Assembly (NCBI GenBank): GCA_022497155.1
Contig: MU385719.1
Span: 62,001 to 126,000, forward strand
Source of the DNA: Whalleya microplaca
Taxonomy: Eukaryota > Ascomycota > Sordariomycetes > Xylariales > Xylariaceae
Direction: 5' to 3'
Length of the DNA: 64,000 nt
Positions within the stretch are counted from its first letter, which is position 1; every line of letters begins with the position of its first letter. A program made the translations under genes and the position numbers. The notes beneath the pieces were generated by a model. That model was not told the origin of the DNA. It did no database searches and was given only the letters and a program-made list of their open reading frames with translations. Below are positions 32,611-45,396 of the stretch, one piece after another.

Positions 32611-35053
32611 ATGGATCGCTCAAACGCACGAGTCCTTCGCCGACCGAACGGTCGGCTTCAAGCTTGTAATGTGAGTAGCTTCGCTACGATAATTGCTCTA
32701 TTTACTATGTTATTAATCGATCAAAAAGCCTTGCCACAAGCGTAAACTTGCATGCGATCATACACAGCCGATCTGTAACCGGTGTAGGAAGCGGAAGCAG
32801 GGTGGAGAATGTGTGTATCTTGTCGGTCCCGTGTCACCGGCATCGAAAAGATCAACACCTGGATTGGCATCTCCGTCTTCACCGGCCCCGGTTGAAAGTC
32901 AGGAACCTTCTCGGACCGTTCAACTAACAGCGCCTGAGGTACCGACACCGAACTCTACAAAAACGGGAACTGGATATCTTGGCTTCACCAGTTATTGTGG
33001 CGTCTTCGAGGAGACTGAGAACAGCTTATATCTCCTTCGGGGATCTGAGCGAGTGTCTAATCAACACTCGAATGACAATCAGAACTCACATGATACTAGT
33101 GCGCCAGGCTCCATGTCTAACAGAATCCTCGATATGTGTCTCACTGTATTACGCAGCATCCCCGATCCGACGAAGCCGGAAGCACTTACATACATCGGTC
33201 CGTCGGGATTATCCTTTATGTATTCAGTCGCGCGGGTGATTCTCTTGTCACTCCATGAAACGTTTGGTCAATATTTTGGGGCCACTCATCATACCCATAA
33301 CTTAGAAGACCTTGCCCGGACTCTATGCATCAATACCGCTCGGCCGCTCTCTGACAATGAATTAGACTCGGATAGCTGGATGAATCAGTTCACGGGACCA
33401 AATACACGATGGGAGTCTCTAGGCGTATTATTTACGTTCTGGGACTTTGCTGGCGGTCCAAAATGCCTCCAGAGAGGCGGAAGTCCTGCAAACCGTGGTC
33501 GGGGCTCTTGGGCATCAAAAGAATCACTTAAATTATGTCTTGATTTGTGCAAGGAGTTGTCTCCTGGTAATTCTTTGATGCTCTACTTAAATCAGAGATA
33601 CACGATTGTCGAGTCTATGTCCGTTGGGGATGCCAGTAAGTTAACCTACGTTTCAATTCACCTGCATATCGCCTCGTACAAGGTTTCCACGAATAAACAC
33701 TTCAAATTGTCCATCACTGATACTACTCGCTGCAGATTTATCGACTTGGCGATATCATGCAGAAACGGTAGCGCTGCTGACCTTCCTCGGATTCCATGTC
33801 CCCGAAGAAGGAAGCACATATCAACCAACTTTCTCTTCCGAGCTCAAGAGGAGATTTTTCTACCATATGTATACCATGGGCATGGTGATTGTATCTTTCA
33901 CCGGAAGGCCGCCACTCATTAGCCGCCGCTTCATCTCGCCGCCGCTCCCTCTTGATATTAGCGATGAAGATTTGCTCTCTAGCAGCGAAACTTTCAAGAA
34001 GGCCATCAAAAGGCTCGACGACAAGGGGTGGAATACCGATGGGGTTGTTCACTCCTGTACACATCTGCGCGCGCGCGCGATGATTGCATCCATTCGAGAA
34101 GAAATATTCGAGATTGCTCTCAGCAGTGCGCAAATCGCGTCCGTCGGAACTCTCCTGTAAGTGAATCGTCCCATGACTCCTGCCATTACTACGATTTACT
34201 GATTGAACAAGGGGACTTCGGGCTCGAGAACTTCAAGCAAAATCCGAGTTTCCAGCTATCTTAAGGTATAATCCTCAAGATTTTGAGAATCCCAGAGTTG
34301 ATGCAAAAATGCTCTTCATGAGGCTATTGGTAGAGCTCGAGCACCTCCAGAACATGTTTTTCATCGAGAGGCTCCTGCTTCGCCATAACAACGAAGACAA
34401 AGGCAATCTCTTGGCAGTCAGCTACGAGATGGTTACTTTGACGCTGCCATTTTGGACACAATTAGATCGGCTCTCTTCATGGCGAGTCGATTGTGAATGG
34501 CTGGTATGTACCAAGTCCTGTTCTGTTTTCAAGCTTTCGGACCCCTTTGTTTATAATTGCTAACCTTGAGTAGTAAGTATAACTCTTTATTCACTTGCAC
34601 GAAGTTTTCCCGACCCGCGCCCGGGGCAATTATGTGAGCTTGCTACAAAATGAGAATCCAGAAATTAATAATATGATTTTTATTAGTGTCATGGCATACG
34701 GAGTACCTGCCGGCGGAATTCTTTGCCTGGAACTGCTCAAGCCGACCCTTCACAACAAGCCTCACAGCGACCCTAATATCACCCGTTCCAGTATCATTCA
34801 GAAGCTTAGTCTTCTCGTCGGGTTCCTTGATTGGATAGGCCCGTCAGCGCCGAATGGAGATATGTGTGTTGATTCCAAGTCGGTCATCCAACGGGTCCTC
34901 GACCAGACCTTGAATGCAACATCGAGCGTATATGAAGCCCCGGCGCAGTTTGACTGGGACACCTCGACACAGCTGGACTTCAACTTTGATCTTCTGGATA
35001 CCTTCGACTGGAACAGGCCTGCTTTTACCTTGGGTCAGCAGTCGAATCAATGA
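32611..35053 (+). CDS. Zn2Cys6 transcription factor with fungal MHR domain
   Basis: Model: exons 32611-32670, 32729-33635, 33736-34156, 34212-34503, 34578-34633 and 34687-35053, giving 700 aa. The first intron lies inside the zinc cluster. Joining it gives ACNPCHKRKLACDHTQPICNRC followed by RKRKQGGEC, i.e. CX2CX6CX6CX2CX8C. A Ser/Pro-rich linker follows, then the fungal middle homology region, with motifs such as ARTLCINTARPL, YHMYTMGMVIVSFTGRPPL, EEIFEIALSS, LVELEHLQNMFFIERLL and AYGVPAGGILCLELLKP. The C terminus is acidic and aromatic (FDWDTSTQLDFNFDLLDTFDW), a likely activation domain. It should be a nuclear DNA-binding regulator; target genes are unknown. The 56-nt fifth exon is the least certain part, although its splice phases and branch point fit. 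Confidence 0.85.
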
Positions 35054-35521
35054 AATGTAGCGCCTTCTTACCTACAGCTGAATGGTGGGTTTGTTTCCAT
35101 TGTTCATTGCCAGTGCTCTATACCAAGCTAAGATCATTTAGATAGTGTACAAGATGGGAAGACTAAATGGCGCATGTTATAGAGTATGTATGGTTCAACC
35201 TATTGCTGACATTGCAATGGGAGCATCGCACTAACGACAACGCGCTATGAAGGGTATAGTAAAGGACTACATATGTACTTATTTTTCGCTACGTTTTAAA
35301 CCGGATATAGCAACTCATATATTCATTCACTTATTTTCCAAAGCACAAGTAAGTGGTAAGTAATATTTATTAATGCTATCTACTAGATCTACTATTCTTT
35401 GTATGAGATTATTCTGAAATGAAACGGGTTAAAGGGTGGTAACAGCTGACTGGAGACATTGGAATGTCCCATACTCAGGATTACGTGGGCTGAATTACAT
35501 GCTTTCTTTGTTATGGGGCCA
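35054..35521. other. Convergent 3' intergenic region
   Basis: AT-rich sequence between two converging genes. Nothing recognised. Confidence 0.6.
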
Positions 35522-36301
35522 TTAATGATGGCGATCTCGGTGAATATTATGCAACTCACATAGGTCGGGGTAAAATATGCACCAGGGGCATTCATTTTGC
35601 CGCCATAAGACAACAGGAGCCAGTTGACGTTGGGGGGCGATATCACGGGCGATCAATCTTACCCAATTCTGTATAAGTGGCTGTAGACGGCCCCTGAGTA
35701 AAGAATCTATAGATCCCCCTTGCGCGGATGCTGTAGCAGCATTTACCTCGTCATCCCATAACCTCATCGCCACCATCAAGCACCAAGTGCGTGAATTGAG
35801 CTGTCGGGTGGCGTTAAGACAATGCATGGAATCTCTGCAGAAACGCCATAGACGGTTAGTGACATCGCCAATACGCGTTACATTTCTCATGTATCCCCGT
35901 GGAATCTGATTTATTTGCACCAAGCCGAGAGCGCGGGGGTCCTCCAAGATTCCATGTACGTACGGGTTAACTATCTCAAACGTGGTAGGGATAGAGGCAC
36001 GAATGAGATACCGCACGCCCCTGTTCTCGCCTACGTGGAAGTATAAATCCCAGTATGAGTATGGCTCATGCTCTATCGTTCCCCTATTGCGCAACGCAGC
36101 AGCATACTGTTCGTCAGTCTGTGAGGGTCTGCGTTGCAAGCCCCGGGAATTCACCACGATATACAGGCCACCTATACTGAGAGTCTGTATATTGATGCGA
36201 TGCGGATTCTGCGGGTTGGCATTGCTAGAGCCAGGCTGCTGAGACTGGCGATCTTGTGCCGGACTGTCCGCAGAGTCTCTTTGTTGATTGGTTGGATTCA
36301 T
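35522..36301 (-). CDS. Hypothetical protein
   Basis: A frame of 259 aa from the ATG at 36301. The open frame extends upstream to 36613, but that part has low-complexity, non-coding-like composition, so the start before NPTNQQ is preferred. After a Gln/Ser-rich, disordered N terminus of about 35 residues comes a folded-looking region with SIGGLYIVVNSRG, PYSYWDLYFHVGENRGVRYLIRA, FCRDSMHCLNATRQLNSRTWCLM and a C-terminal NECPWCIFYPDLCELHNIHRDRHH. The tail has Cys and His suggestive of metal binding. No signal peptide or membrane segment is seen. I do not recognise the family. Confidence 0.6.
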   Translation of the reverse strand: MNPTNQQRDSADSPAQDRQSQQPGSSNANPQNPHRINIQTLSIGGLYIVVNSRGLQRRPSQTDEQYAAALRNRGTIEHEPYSYWDLYFHVGENRGVRYLIRASIPTTFEIVNPYVHGILEDPRALGLVQINQIPRGYMRNVTRIGDVTNRLWRFCRDSMHCLNATRQLNSRTWCLMVAMRLWDDEVNAATASAQGGSIDSLLRGRLQPLIQNWVRLIARDIAPQRQLAPVVLWRQNECPWCIFYPDLCELHNIHRDRHH

Positions 36302-39300
36302 GTTTTTCTTTGTTACACTTGTGCAGGTTATTAATAGACTGATTGGTCGGTGGTTTCGTGTGCCGAATTGGAGTCTTAGGATTGTTAGGATATGATATGA
36401 TTTGTGTGGTGGGTGGTTCTGATGGTATGGACAATAGGGCTTAGGAAAGTTGGATGGGACTATTGGTATATATAAGTTGGTATAACAATTGTGACAATTG
36501 CGACGTTCGGCAACAACCTTAATTTCTACCAATGATTCTGAACGTAACAATGCTATTGTTTCCTTGTGTGACCAAGGGTAATATGACTGCTGGTATAGGC
36601 TGTTGACAAACACCTAATTGACTGGGCCTTGTTCACATAAAAACTGTCCAGTATGCGAGGAATACCTCCAATGTGTTAAGTCTTAATATTTTACATTTTA
36701 TAATATGAAATTCGATCCTTCTTCAAGCGGAATATTTATTCATAACAATATCCTCCCGAAAGCTCCTCCTTGACTCACACGCTCTGCGACTTTGCCCTTG
36801 TTCATGTTGAATATGCAGGTTTAGCTCATAACTGATCATGTCTTCAAGCTTTAATTCAGTATCATGATTTTATTCCCGTGATTCCTGGGTGATTTGGCGC
36901 CCTACTCGCAACGAATACTAGTCGCTGGATTCGAGGCACTGATTACGCTCCCACTTTTTGCTGACAATCTTGGAGGGTTGTTTCTTTCCCAAATTGGTGT
37001 TCAATTCATGACAGACACTTATTGTTCTAGTTATAAGTATATGAGGAACCTGTCGGCTTATTATAGTGGCTAGTAGTACCATGTATTGTCTACTATGGGT
37101 TATCTAGTCTCTGAGAACTATTGAAGTATTCGTTAACTAGTGTTTCGTACCAACTGCGGGTACCATGTTTTCTACCAACTAAGAAATATATATAATAACC
37201 AGTAAGGATTGCTTTCAAGCACTTATCTAACCTCTTGTGCATTCACAGGCTATCGCTCCCTCTCCGTTATAATGGTATGATTTTGGTTAGTAGGAGGTTA
37301 ACTCTAGGGAGCCCTTTACTCTCCTCAAAATATGTGTAGAATTTCAATTGCCTGGTCAGACTCTGAAGTTGATATTCAAATCCACAGAGGCCAGTTCACC
37401 ATACGCAAGATGCGACTGCCTTGGCGGACTCTATTAATGACAAGGCATTGCCGGAAGGACATGGCGAGAATAGCTGATCTCTATCTCTCAATCGTCAGAG
37501 TCGTAGAATGAATTGGTGACCTCCCTTAGTTATGGTTGCGCCCCGGAGAGACAAGCATTGGCAGAATCTAGAGGAGACTGCTTACCAAATGTCAAGTTTC
37601 TTCATTTGGATTATGTGTATAGAGGTTGTTGGGAGACCCCTCTTTAGGTAGATCTTCGTGCATCAACTGTGATGTTTTGCTAACTCATAGTTGCACCTCG
37701 TGCTACCAGAGGATGCTGCCCTTTAGTAAACCTCTACCGCAATGTTCTTACGGGATTCTAGTCTGAATAACTTCTTAGCATTCCATATCTCGTATACGGA
37801 GTCTGGAGTCAGCCGGTGGGATGCGGGACTACAGCGCCGTGAATATCGGCACCATAAGGACCGTCCTCAATGTGAATAGCAACCTTACATTGATAGCAAT
37901 GCAGGATGCAGGTACTCCTAAAGCTTGTCCTTATGATCCTGGGCTGGAATAGTGTCCAGATTACTGGGACGTGATGTTCTTGAAACACATCGTCACTAGG
38001 AGTTCGGCCGAAGTGCATCAAACTCCCGGACAGCAATTTTCCTCTCCATTTCAGAATCAGCCTCCGCTGGCTTTACGATGTTGATATTACCTCGGTATAG
38101 TCCGAGGTACACTGATGAACAGCGATTATATCCATTGAAACTACCGGTAGACATCACCTATGGGTCGTACAGGCAGACGATCCTCAGCAGCCTCGAGGTT
38201 TGAAGCAGCGACGACAAGGCCCTTGCTAATCCACCGTACCGGCTGTTTGCCCAAATTTCTCTTCTCACGTAAGGGATATGGCTAATTAGCATGCAATGTC
38301 CTTTATACGAGCCAAGCAAAACTCTAATTATTGTTAATACTCACATAGTCCACAACCGAGACTCGATAGCCCCTATCCATGTCTCTCGTCAGCAATTATC
38401 ACCCCGGCTGTACTCTAAGGAGTCGGTCGACTGTAGGTCACATATTTCATGGTGGCCTGAATAGAAAGAAAGCTATATATCAGACTTAGTCATCGAAATA
38501 TATGCCACTGGCTCGTTACTCAAACGGGCTGGCAGATATTCAAGTACGGTAAAGGCGTACAATATGTAGATGGCATATGCTTCGTAATACAAAACTCAGC
38601 AGAATTATGAATTAAGTTGACATACCTCTTCGCTGCTCTTATCTAGCATGTATTGAATAATGTAAGAAGTGATGCAGTAAGACGAAGCAATTGCCGCTGT
38701 CGCCGCACTGGCACCAATTTTAGACGAGGTCAATTAAAAGTTCGGTGCCTCTGGCAATAAATGTTTGACCGAGGGTTTTGGAACGGCTTCTCTTTCTTTG
38801 ATAACCGAAAACCCAGAACTGCGCAAAACTTCTCCCAAAGGCACTGACAACTCAGTAGATGTCGTAGATTAATGATATTGTAATAGCGGCACGGCTTTTG
38901 CAGCAGTGGATATTAGCAGAGGCTAAGGGATCCGGGCAGCCGGGGTGTATCGGGCAGCTGCCGCGGCATCCGGGAATCCACTGTTTTATTTCGCTTCAGT
39001 TCAGTTCCAGCGGTCTGGCCTGCTGTAAGTGTCCGTATTCAAAGCCTAAACCACGGAGAAATTCAATAACACCCAACATCCGTCATATCTAAAATTGAAG
39101 CCGACGATGTGTGCGACATCACACGTACCATCGAGGGTTCACAAGCTTCCCTATATACTTTATTTCAAGGAAGAAACGTAACACAAGAGATATCTATATG
39201 AAGAGGGATAGATCTCTAGGCATATCAACCTTCCTGTTTTGCATACTGCGAGTAGAGCTGTGAGATTATTGTTGGTTGCCCGTATGCAGGAACAGGCACG

Positions 39301-40120
39301 AGGATCTGCCCATAAACAAATCAGAGAGGGCTAAGGCCATTATCAATCTAAACCCATGACCGGACCGGCTTTCATAGCCTATCACGCACCCTGGCCGGAA
39401 CTTTAAGTTTAGATAGTCGACTGTCATCCGGCATCTCGCTCTCCTATTCTATCCCATGTTCGACTCCTAATGGCTGCTAACAGTTGCGAATACGGGCACA
39501 ATTTTGCTATGTTAGAGGCAGTTTGATTGTAATTAAATGATCCTCCATATGCAAGTCATGTAAGTCATCAGCTTCAATACCCCACGTTCGGTGATAAGGT
39601 ATGTACCTAGTTAGTAAGGATACGCAGCGCAATTTAACAACACTACTCAATGTAACGGTGGGACAAAGATATTAACACCTGCCCAGGTCACTTATGTACC
39701 CAAGGAAGCAAGGCGCTGCTGCGGCTTGCATAATGCACTGGGACAATACATGTATCTATGGACCTAGGTAAGGAACACTTAGGGTCGCCAGGAATGGAAG
39801 GTTCATACCCGATAATGACCACGCGAGCTGGCGAGGAGGTCACGGCCACGGTCACTCGGTCAGACCCGGATATGTTTCTCCATCGTTCTTTACTTCCTCG
39901 AGATGAAGAGGGTGCCTTATCGCAATCGACAGGCCCTTATCCCGACCGTCTATCCCTAGATAGCCAAAGTCCAGGCTAGCACATGCATCCATCACCTCAT
40001 CGAGGTATAATGCATTAAATAGGTATTCATTAAGGTGTCTAACATAGATTTCATGAATAACACTCGCCTGCCCGCCCAAACCTCCCTTTCCTGTACAGCT
40101 GCGGCAAGGAGCCTGTCGCA
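36302..40120. other. 3.8-kb gene-poor spacer
   Basis: No supportable gene. The sequence is AT-rich with only short frames. A minus-strand frame at 37809-38036 includes an IEDGPYG stretch that recalls ferric-reductase NAD-domain motifs. Flanking sequence in all frames is broken, so it is at most a relic. No terminal repeats or target duplications were found by eye. Confidence 0.5.
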
Positions 40121-43100
40121 ATGCGTTCATCCGGTTTTTGTCTCGCTTCAATCCTACTGTTAGGCGCGGGGACGGTCTATGGGGATGAAGAGGCCTTTGA
40201 TCCGCTTGCGTACGTGGATCAACTGATCGGAAGCCGAAATGGGGGGAACATCTTCCCCGGGGCGACCGTTCCCTACGGCATGGCAAAAGCCGTGGCCGAC
40301 ACCAACAGCTCAAGCAACCAAGGTGGTTTCACCCTCGACGACAGTCCTGTCTCCGGCTTCTCGGCCATGCATGATTCTGGGACTGGGGGCTCACCGTCCC
40401 TGGGGAACTTCCCGCTCTTTCCGTATGCAAGCTGCCCCGGGGACGACATCGACCGATGCGACTTTCCCAAGAAGGCTCGGGTCAACCATGGGTACTTCAG
40501 CAACCGCAGCGTTGGGGCGCGTCCGGGCTATTTCGCTATCACCCTGAACTCGGGCGTGGAAGCCGAGATGACTGCGTCTCAGCACGCTGCTCTCTTCCGC
40601 TTTACCTTCCCGGCGACAAACGCTGATGGTAATGTTTCACATCCGCTCATTCTACAGGATCTTTCGGATCTATCCGATTCCCGTCAAGATAATGGCAGTA
40701 TTTCTATCGATGCCAAGACCGGCCGGATTACTGGCGATGGTCGCTTTCAAGCAAGCTTCAGCGCTGGGCAATATGTTGTTTATTTCTGTACAGATTTCTC
40801 AGGTCCCCAGATGCTGGATAATGGCATCTTCGTAAACAGCAGGGCCAGTACAGACGTGAAGAACTTGACCATCTCTAGATCCATCAACGGGTACCCGCTC
40901 CCTGGAGGCGCTTTTGTTCGGTTTGAGTCCGCCGATATGCCCGTTCTCGCCCGCGTTGGATTGAGCTTCTTAAGCACTAAGCAAGCATGCACCAATGCCG
41001 AGACCGAGATTCCAGAGTATAACTTCGATCAAATCCAGAAAGCTGCTGCCAATGCCTGGAAACAGAAGCTCAGTCCCATTACAGTTTCTTCAGGCGGAGT
41101 GGATGACGATTTCCTCAGGAACTTCTACAGTGGTATATACAGAACCATGGTGAATCCACAGAATTATACGGGAGAGAACCCCTTCTGGGACAACGGCGAA
41201 CCATACTTTGACTCCTTTTACTGGTGAGCCTGTATCAAACGATGGTCTAGTACATTCACTCATAGCTTTACCAGCCTATGGGATAGTTTTCGGTCACAGA
41301 TTCCCTTTCTGACTATCCTTGACCCAGCGTCAGTAGCGCAAATGATCCGTTCTCTCATTGACACCTATCGCTATGAGGGCTGGCTACCAGACTGTCGCAT
41401 GACATTTTCCAAAGGCTACACACAGGTAGGAGCATACAGCGATTTAGTGTATTTTCCAAGCTAATAGCCGTGCAGAGCGGCTCTAATGCGGACGTTATCC
41501 TGGCCGATGGTTTCTTAAAGGGTATCAAGAACGATATTGATGTGAGCAGACCCCATTTCGGCCACGTCGTCGCTCGATCTCATAGCTGACCTCTTGGAAG
41601 TGGGATGCAGGCTACGAAGCAGTCGTAAAAGATGCAGAAGTAGAGCCTTTTGATTGGTCAAGTAACGGGCGAGGCGGGCTTGACAGCTGGAAAGCTCTTG
41701 GCTATATTCCGGTCCAAGGTGAGCGGCTCGGACAGTTCACGATCCTTTCAGGATGTGGAGCTTCGCAAGGCAGAATCACACAGGATCCTCGAACCACTTA
41801 AATGAGCAAGCCGTCATAACGAATGAGATACTAACCAGAGCCCTGTAGATTTCGATTATAAGGGGTTTGGTACAATGACTAGAAGTATTTCACGTACCCT
41901 CGAATACAGCTACAACGACTTTACGATCTCGCAGATGGCCAAAGGACGAAACAACAGTATCGACACAGAGAAATATCTCGACTCAAGCGAAAACTGGAAG
42001 AACCTGTACAAGAATGACCAGACGTCAAATTTCAGCACGGGTGTCGACACTGGCTTTGTTGGGTTCTTCCAGCCGAAGTTCCTCAATGGAACGTGGGATT
42101 TCCAGGATCCTCTCTTGTGTAGCAATATAGACTACTCTGGAGCAAGTTGCTCACTACAGAATACAGCACATGAAGTCAGTATTTGGAGTCTTTCATTTCC
42201 TTTCGTGAAGTCATTCTCAGGGGTTGGCTCTTGACACATGACGGGGGGTGTATGCTCTTTCGTCGCTCTGCGCTATACTTTTACTACCTATCGGAGATTG
42301 TCCAATGTGTTGGTTGCTAACGTTTGAATGTGCAATAGACCTTTGAGAGTAGCATCTGGGAGTATAACTTCTTCGTACCACACAACCAAGGGGACCTGAT
42401 CAGCCTATATGGTGGGCCGACAGAGTTCGTCCGCCGGCTTGACTTTTTGCACGATCAGAATATTACTTATATTGGGAATGAACCGGCTTTTCTAACTGGT
42501 ATGTCTTAACACATTCTCTGCTCGGAAACACAGATCCTTCCCTCCTTAATCACTTTGAGCATTCGACTATCATTGATAGAAACTAACATATCATAGTATG
42601 CCTAAGTATCTTCTATTTTTTTCGTCCTAGCCTCTCTTCTACTTTCTTTGGTCGGACGTTCTCTTTCAATGGTAAGCTCCTTGGCTTCATTCGTGATGTA
42701 TTAACAAGCACTAGGTATTCCAATATCACTATGCTGGCCGACCTGGGTTATCAGCCAAGCGAAGTCACTTCTACATTCCACGGTACTTTTCGACAACCCC
42801 TGATGGGTTGCCTGGCAATGATGACAGTGGCGCAATGGGATCCTTCGTCGCATTTTCTATGATGGGGCTATTCCCGAACCCAGGCCAAGATGTCTACCTC
42901 ATCACGCCGCCCTTTTTCGAGAGCATAAATATCACGAGTCCATATACAGGCAAGACCGCAACTATTCGAAACGTTAACTTCGACCCGACGTACGATGCGA
43001 TCTACATCCAGAGCGCGACGCTGAACGGTGAGCAATACACCAGGAACTGGATCGACCACAGCTTCTTCACCGAGGGCAAGGAGCTCGTTCTCACACTGGG

Positions 43101-43263
43101 GAAGAACGAGAGCTCATGGGGCACGGCGGTCAAGGACCTACCGCCCAGCGTGGGCGAGTACCTGGGCTTTAACAAAACATTATCGATGAAGAGGGCGTTG
43201 CGTCATGGGCACGCGTTGAAGTTCCCGGGAGATTTCGGTCGAGGTGGTCTGGGGTTGAACTAG
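40121..43263 (+). CDS. Secreted GH92 alpha-mannosidase
   Basis: Model: exons 40121-41223, 41266-41425, 41476-41541, 41601-41718, 41849-42174, 42339-42498, 42631-42671 and 42715-43263, giving 840 aa. An N-terminal signal peptide (MRSSGFCLASILLLGAGTVYG) targets it to secretion. Family landmarks run in order: YVDQLIGSRNGGNIFPGATVPYGMAK, FSAMHDSGTGGSPSLGNFP, the NGEPYFDSFYC junction, GYTQSGSNADVILAD, YNFFVPHNQG, VFQYHYAGRPGLSAKR and the PGNDDSGAMGSFVAFSMMGLFP catalytic-base region. GH92 enzymes are calcium-dependent exo-mannosidases that trim alpha-mannose from fungal or plant glycans. The 41-nt seventh exon is needed to keep frame but inserts 14 unusual hydrophobic residues between FLT and VFQYHY. 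A one-base acceptor lesion is the alternative. Confidence 0.87.
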
Positions 43264-44283
43264 ATGGCTCATATAAATGACGGCGCTACGCAAAAGGTGG
43301 GTGATATATTGGAGGCGTAATCACGATGCTATATTTGGAATTACCGAAGTGATGTATATGACGATCGACCTTGTAGCTAATATGTGGAATATGGGAAGAC
43401 ATGTCCTTAGCCCCTTAATTGCTTACACTAATAAAAGAAGTCGACGGACCTTCGCATTGAAGATGCTCGCATTCGCACTTGCTATCCTGACTAGAGTTTG
43501 GGCTGTCCTATCGTTTGGCTATTCAGGAGAGAAAGTAACCCTACTGAAGTATAACTTAGACTTGCACGCAGCATGTTTATCGAATCAAATTAAGTTAAAT
43601 CGAGTCACATAATAACTTTACTTAGTGAATGCGTGGCTTGTACCTTCAGTTTGTTTCAAGTTCACGGGGAATCAGCAGAGATGCAACATGCTATTCTCAT
43701 TCTCATAGATTTGGCGGCTCTATACTCTGTCTACATTTAACTTGTTCTCAAGTGAACATTCTGTTTCATATAAGCTGAACACATAACCGCCCGTAACTCA
43801 TGCAGCAAATCAGTCACCCATATAACATCTGTTATCATTTAGGTCAAAGTATACTCACGGTAACACCTCAATGAAGACTATACATAGAGCCTTGTATCCG
43901 TCGCTCTGATAAGCACATGCTCGTTTATCCCCCTTTTATGACCTTCGGAACCGAACCGTGACAGAATCCTGAATACGACCGTGGAAGTCAACATATCATC
44001 AATGCAATTTCAATGGACGCATCGAAACCAATAACAGGCTGAAGACTTCCCGATATATCGCCGAGGTAAACTATAGATGCCACAGAGGCAAATTTGAGAG
44101 AGCTTGAATTCGGCGACGATCCGGGATTTGATGAAAGGTAACCCTCGTACGTCATTCCTGGGCTCTAGTAACCTAATCTGGTTGCAGACCACCAGCCGTT
44201 CCCCGGATTTAACCGGTGTGAAGAGGGCAGGCAGGCAAACAAGCCAGCCTGCCAGCATGGGATGGATCTCTTCCTAACCTTAC

Positions 44284-44285
<2 letters not shown>

Positions 44286-44314
<29 letters not shown>
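44286..44314. repeat. Poly(T)29 tract
   Basis: Uninterrupted run of 29 T. On the minus strand it would be a poly(A) tail, but no target duplication around a retro-inserted sequence was found. Confidence 0.9.
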
Positions 44315-44318
<4 letters not shown>

Positions 44319-45257
44319 GCGACCCTATGAAGGACCCCGGCCTCGTCCCCATTTCAGGCATAGGCTGACAGTTGCATGCACATGCATGAGAATATGCTCC
44401 GAAACCTGCACCGGGGCTGCAGGCTCCACAGCCGCGGGCTCTCATTTCCTGGCAATCGAGTGACAACGGCCCCCCAGAAAGCAGCAAGAGATCAGCTCTC
44501 TCACTTATATTTTTGGTATTTGTGTTTCGGCAGCCGTGCCGATCTTTTTCGTGATACCTGTGGAGGGATCTTGCGCCTCCGCTGGGGGACTTCGGCGTGC
44601 GGTGTGAGGCTCTGCATCGGCTGCTTAGACGTGTTACACAACGTTATACTCGCCATACCTAGGGATGAAGGGTGTATTTCTACCTCTCACCGGATGTCCC
44701 GGCAGAATTTTCTTTTAGCATACTTCGAATGTCGGTAAGTGAGATAGTGTCGTGTCTGTCTGCCTCCCTCCCTTCACAGACTGCATGCGGCTGTGATACA
44801 ACGCCGCATTGGTATCATGGACAAATATAAACACACCGAGGCCGTATACTCTAGCTGCGACGTCACACAGATGACTTGCAGATTGAGACAAGCATCGAAC
44901 GTATGAAAAGGCCTACGAAGCTGCAGCATACTTTACGACGCCTACCTGTGCGACCCTTGGAAAGCTTGATTCGTGCAGATCGAGCCACCGCCAGTGCAAA
45001 TCTGATATTCTTTACCTGTGGCACATACGACGTGGAAATCTTGTAACCTCCCTTACTGCCGTTACTTAGCTATGTAAGCCCAGCCTTGCCAGCAGATGGC
45101 ATACCCGGTATCCTGGGAAACACGAGACCTAGTGAGCGTACTCTAGTTAGTCTCGATCACCTCCGCAAAACCAAGCGGTAGGTATCTGCAGTTCGGAAGT
45201 AGACCCACTCGGCGATTCCTACCTACTTACTTCTGCGGGATCTGTGACAGAATGCGA

Positions 45258-45396
45258 TTCTGGGACGATCCAACCGAAACGAGCAAGATTGCTTTGGGCT
45301 ATCGTTGGTTGTGCTGCGCCCCAGCATGTTGGTAAGCTTACTGTGACATCTCGCTTGGTGTAGTGGTTGCTTGGCGGATTGTCCCAGAAGACTGGG
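45258..45396. repeat. Inverted repeat with tRNA-like A box
   Basis: The arms TTCTGGGACGATCC (45258-45271) and GGATTGTCCCAGAA (45376-45389) pair at 13 of 14 positions across a 104-nt loop. The right arm overlaps a perfect CCCAG-AAGA-CTGGG hairpin (45383-45396). It is preceded by TGGTGTAGTGG, a good Pol III A box. A convincing B box and an acceptor stem are missing. Confidence 0.4.

Noticed and set aside
44210..44320. SINE insertion ending in poly(A) (T29 on the plus strand)
   Set aside because: No flanking target-site duplication and no Pol III promoter upstream on the minus strand could be found.
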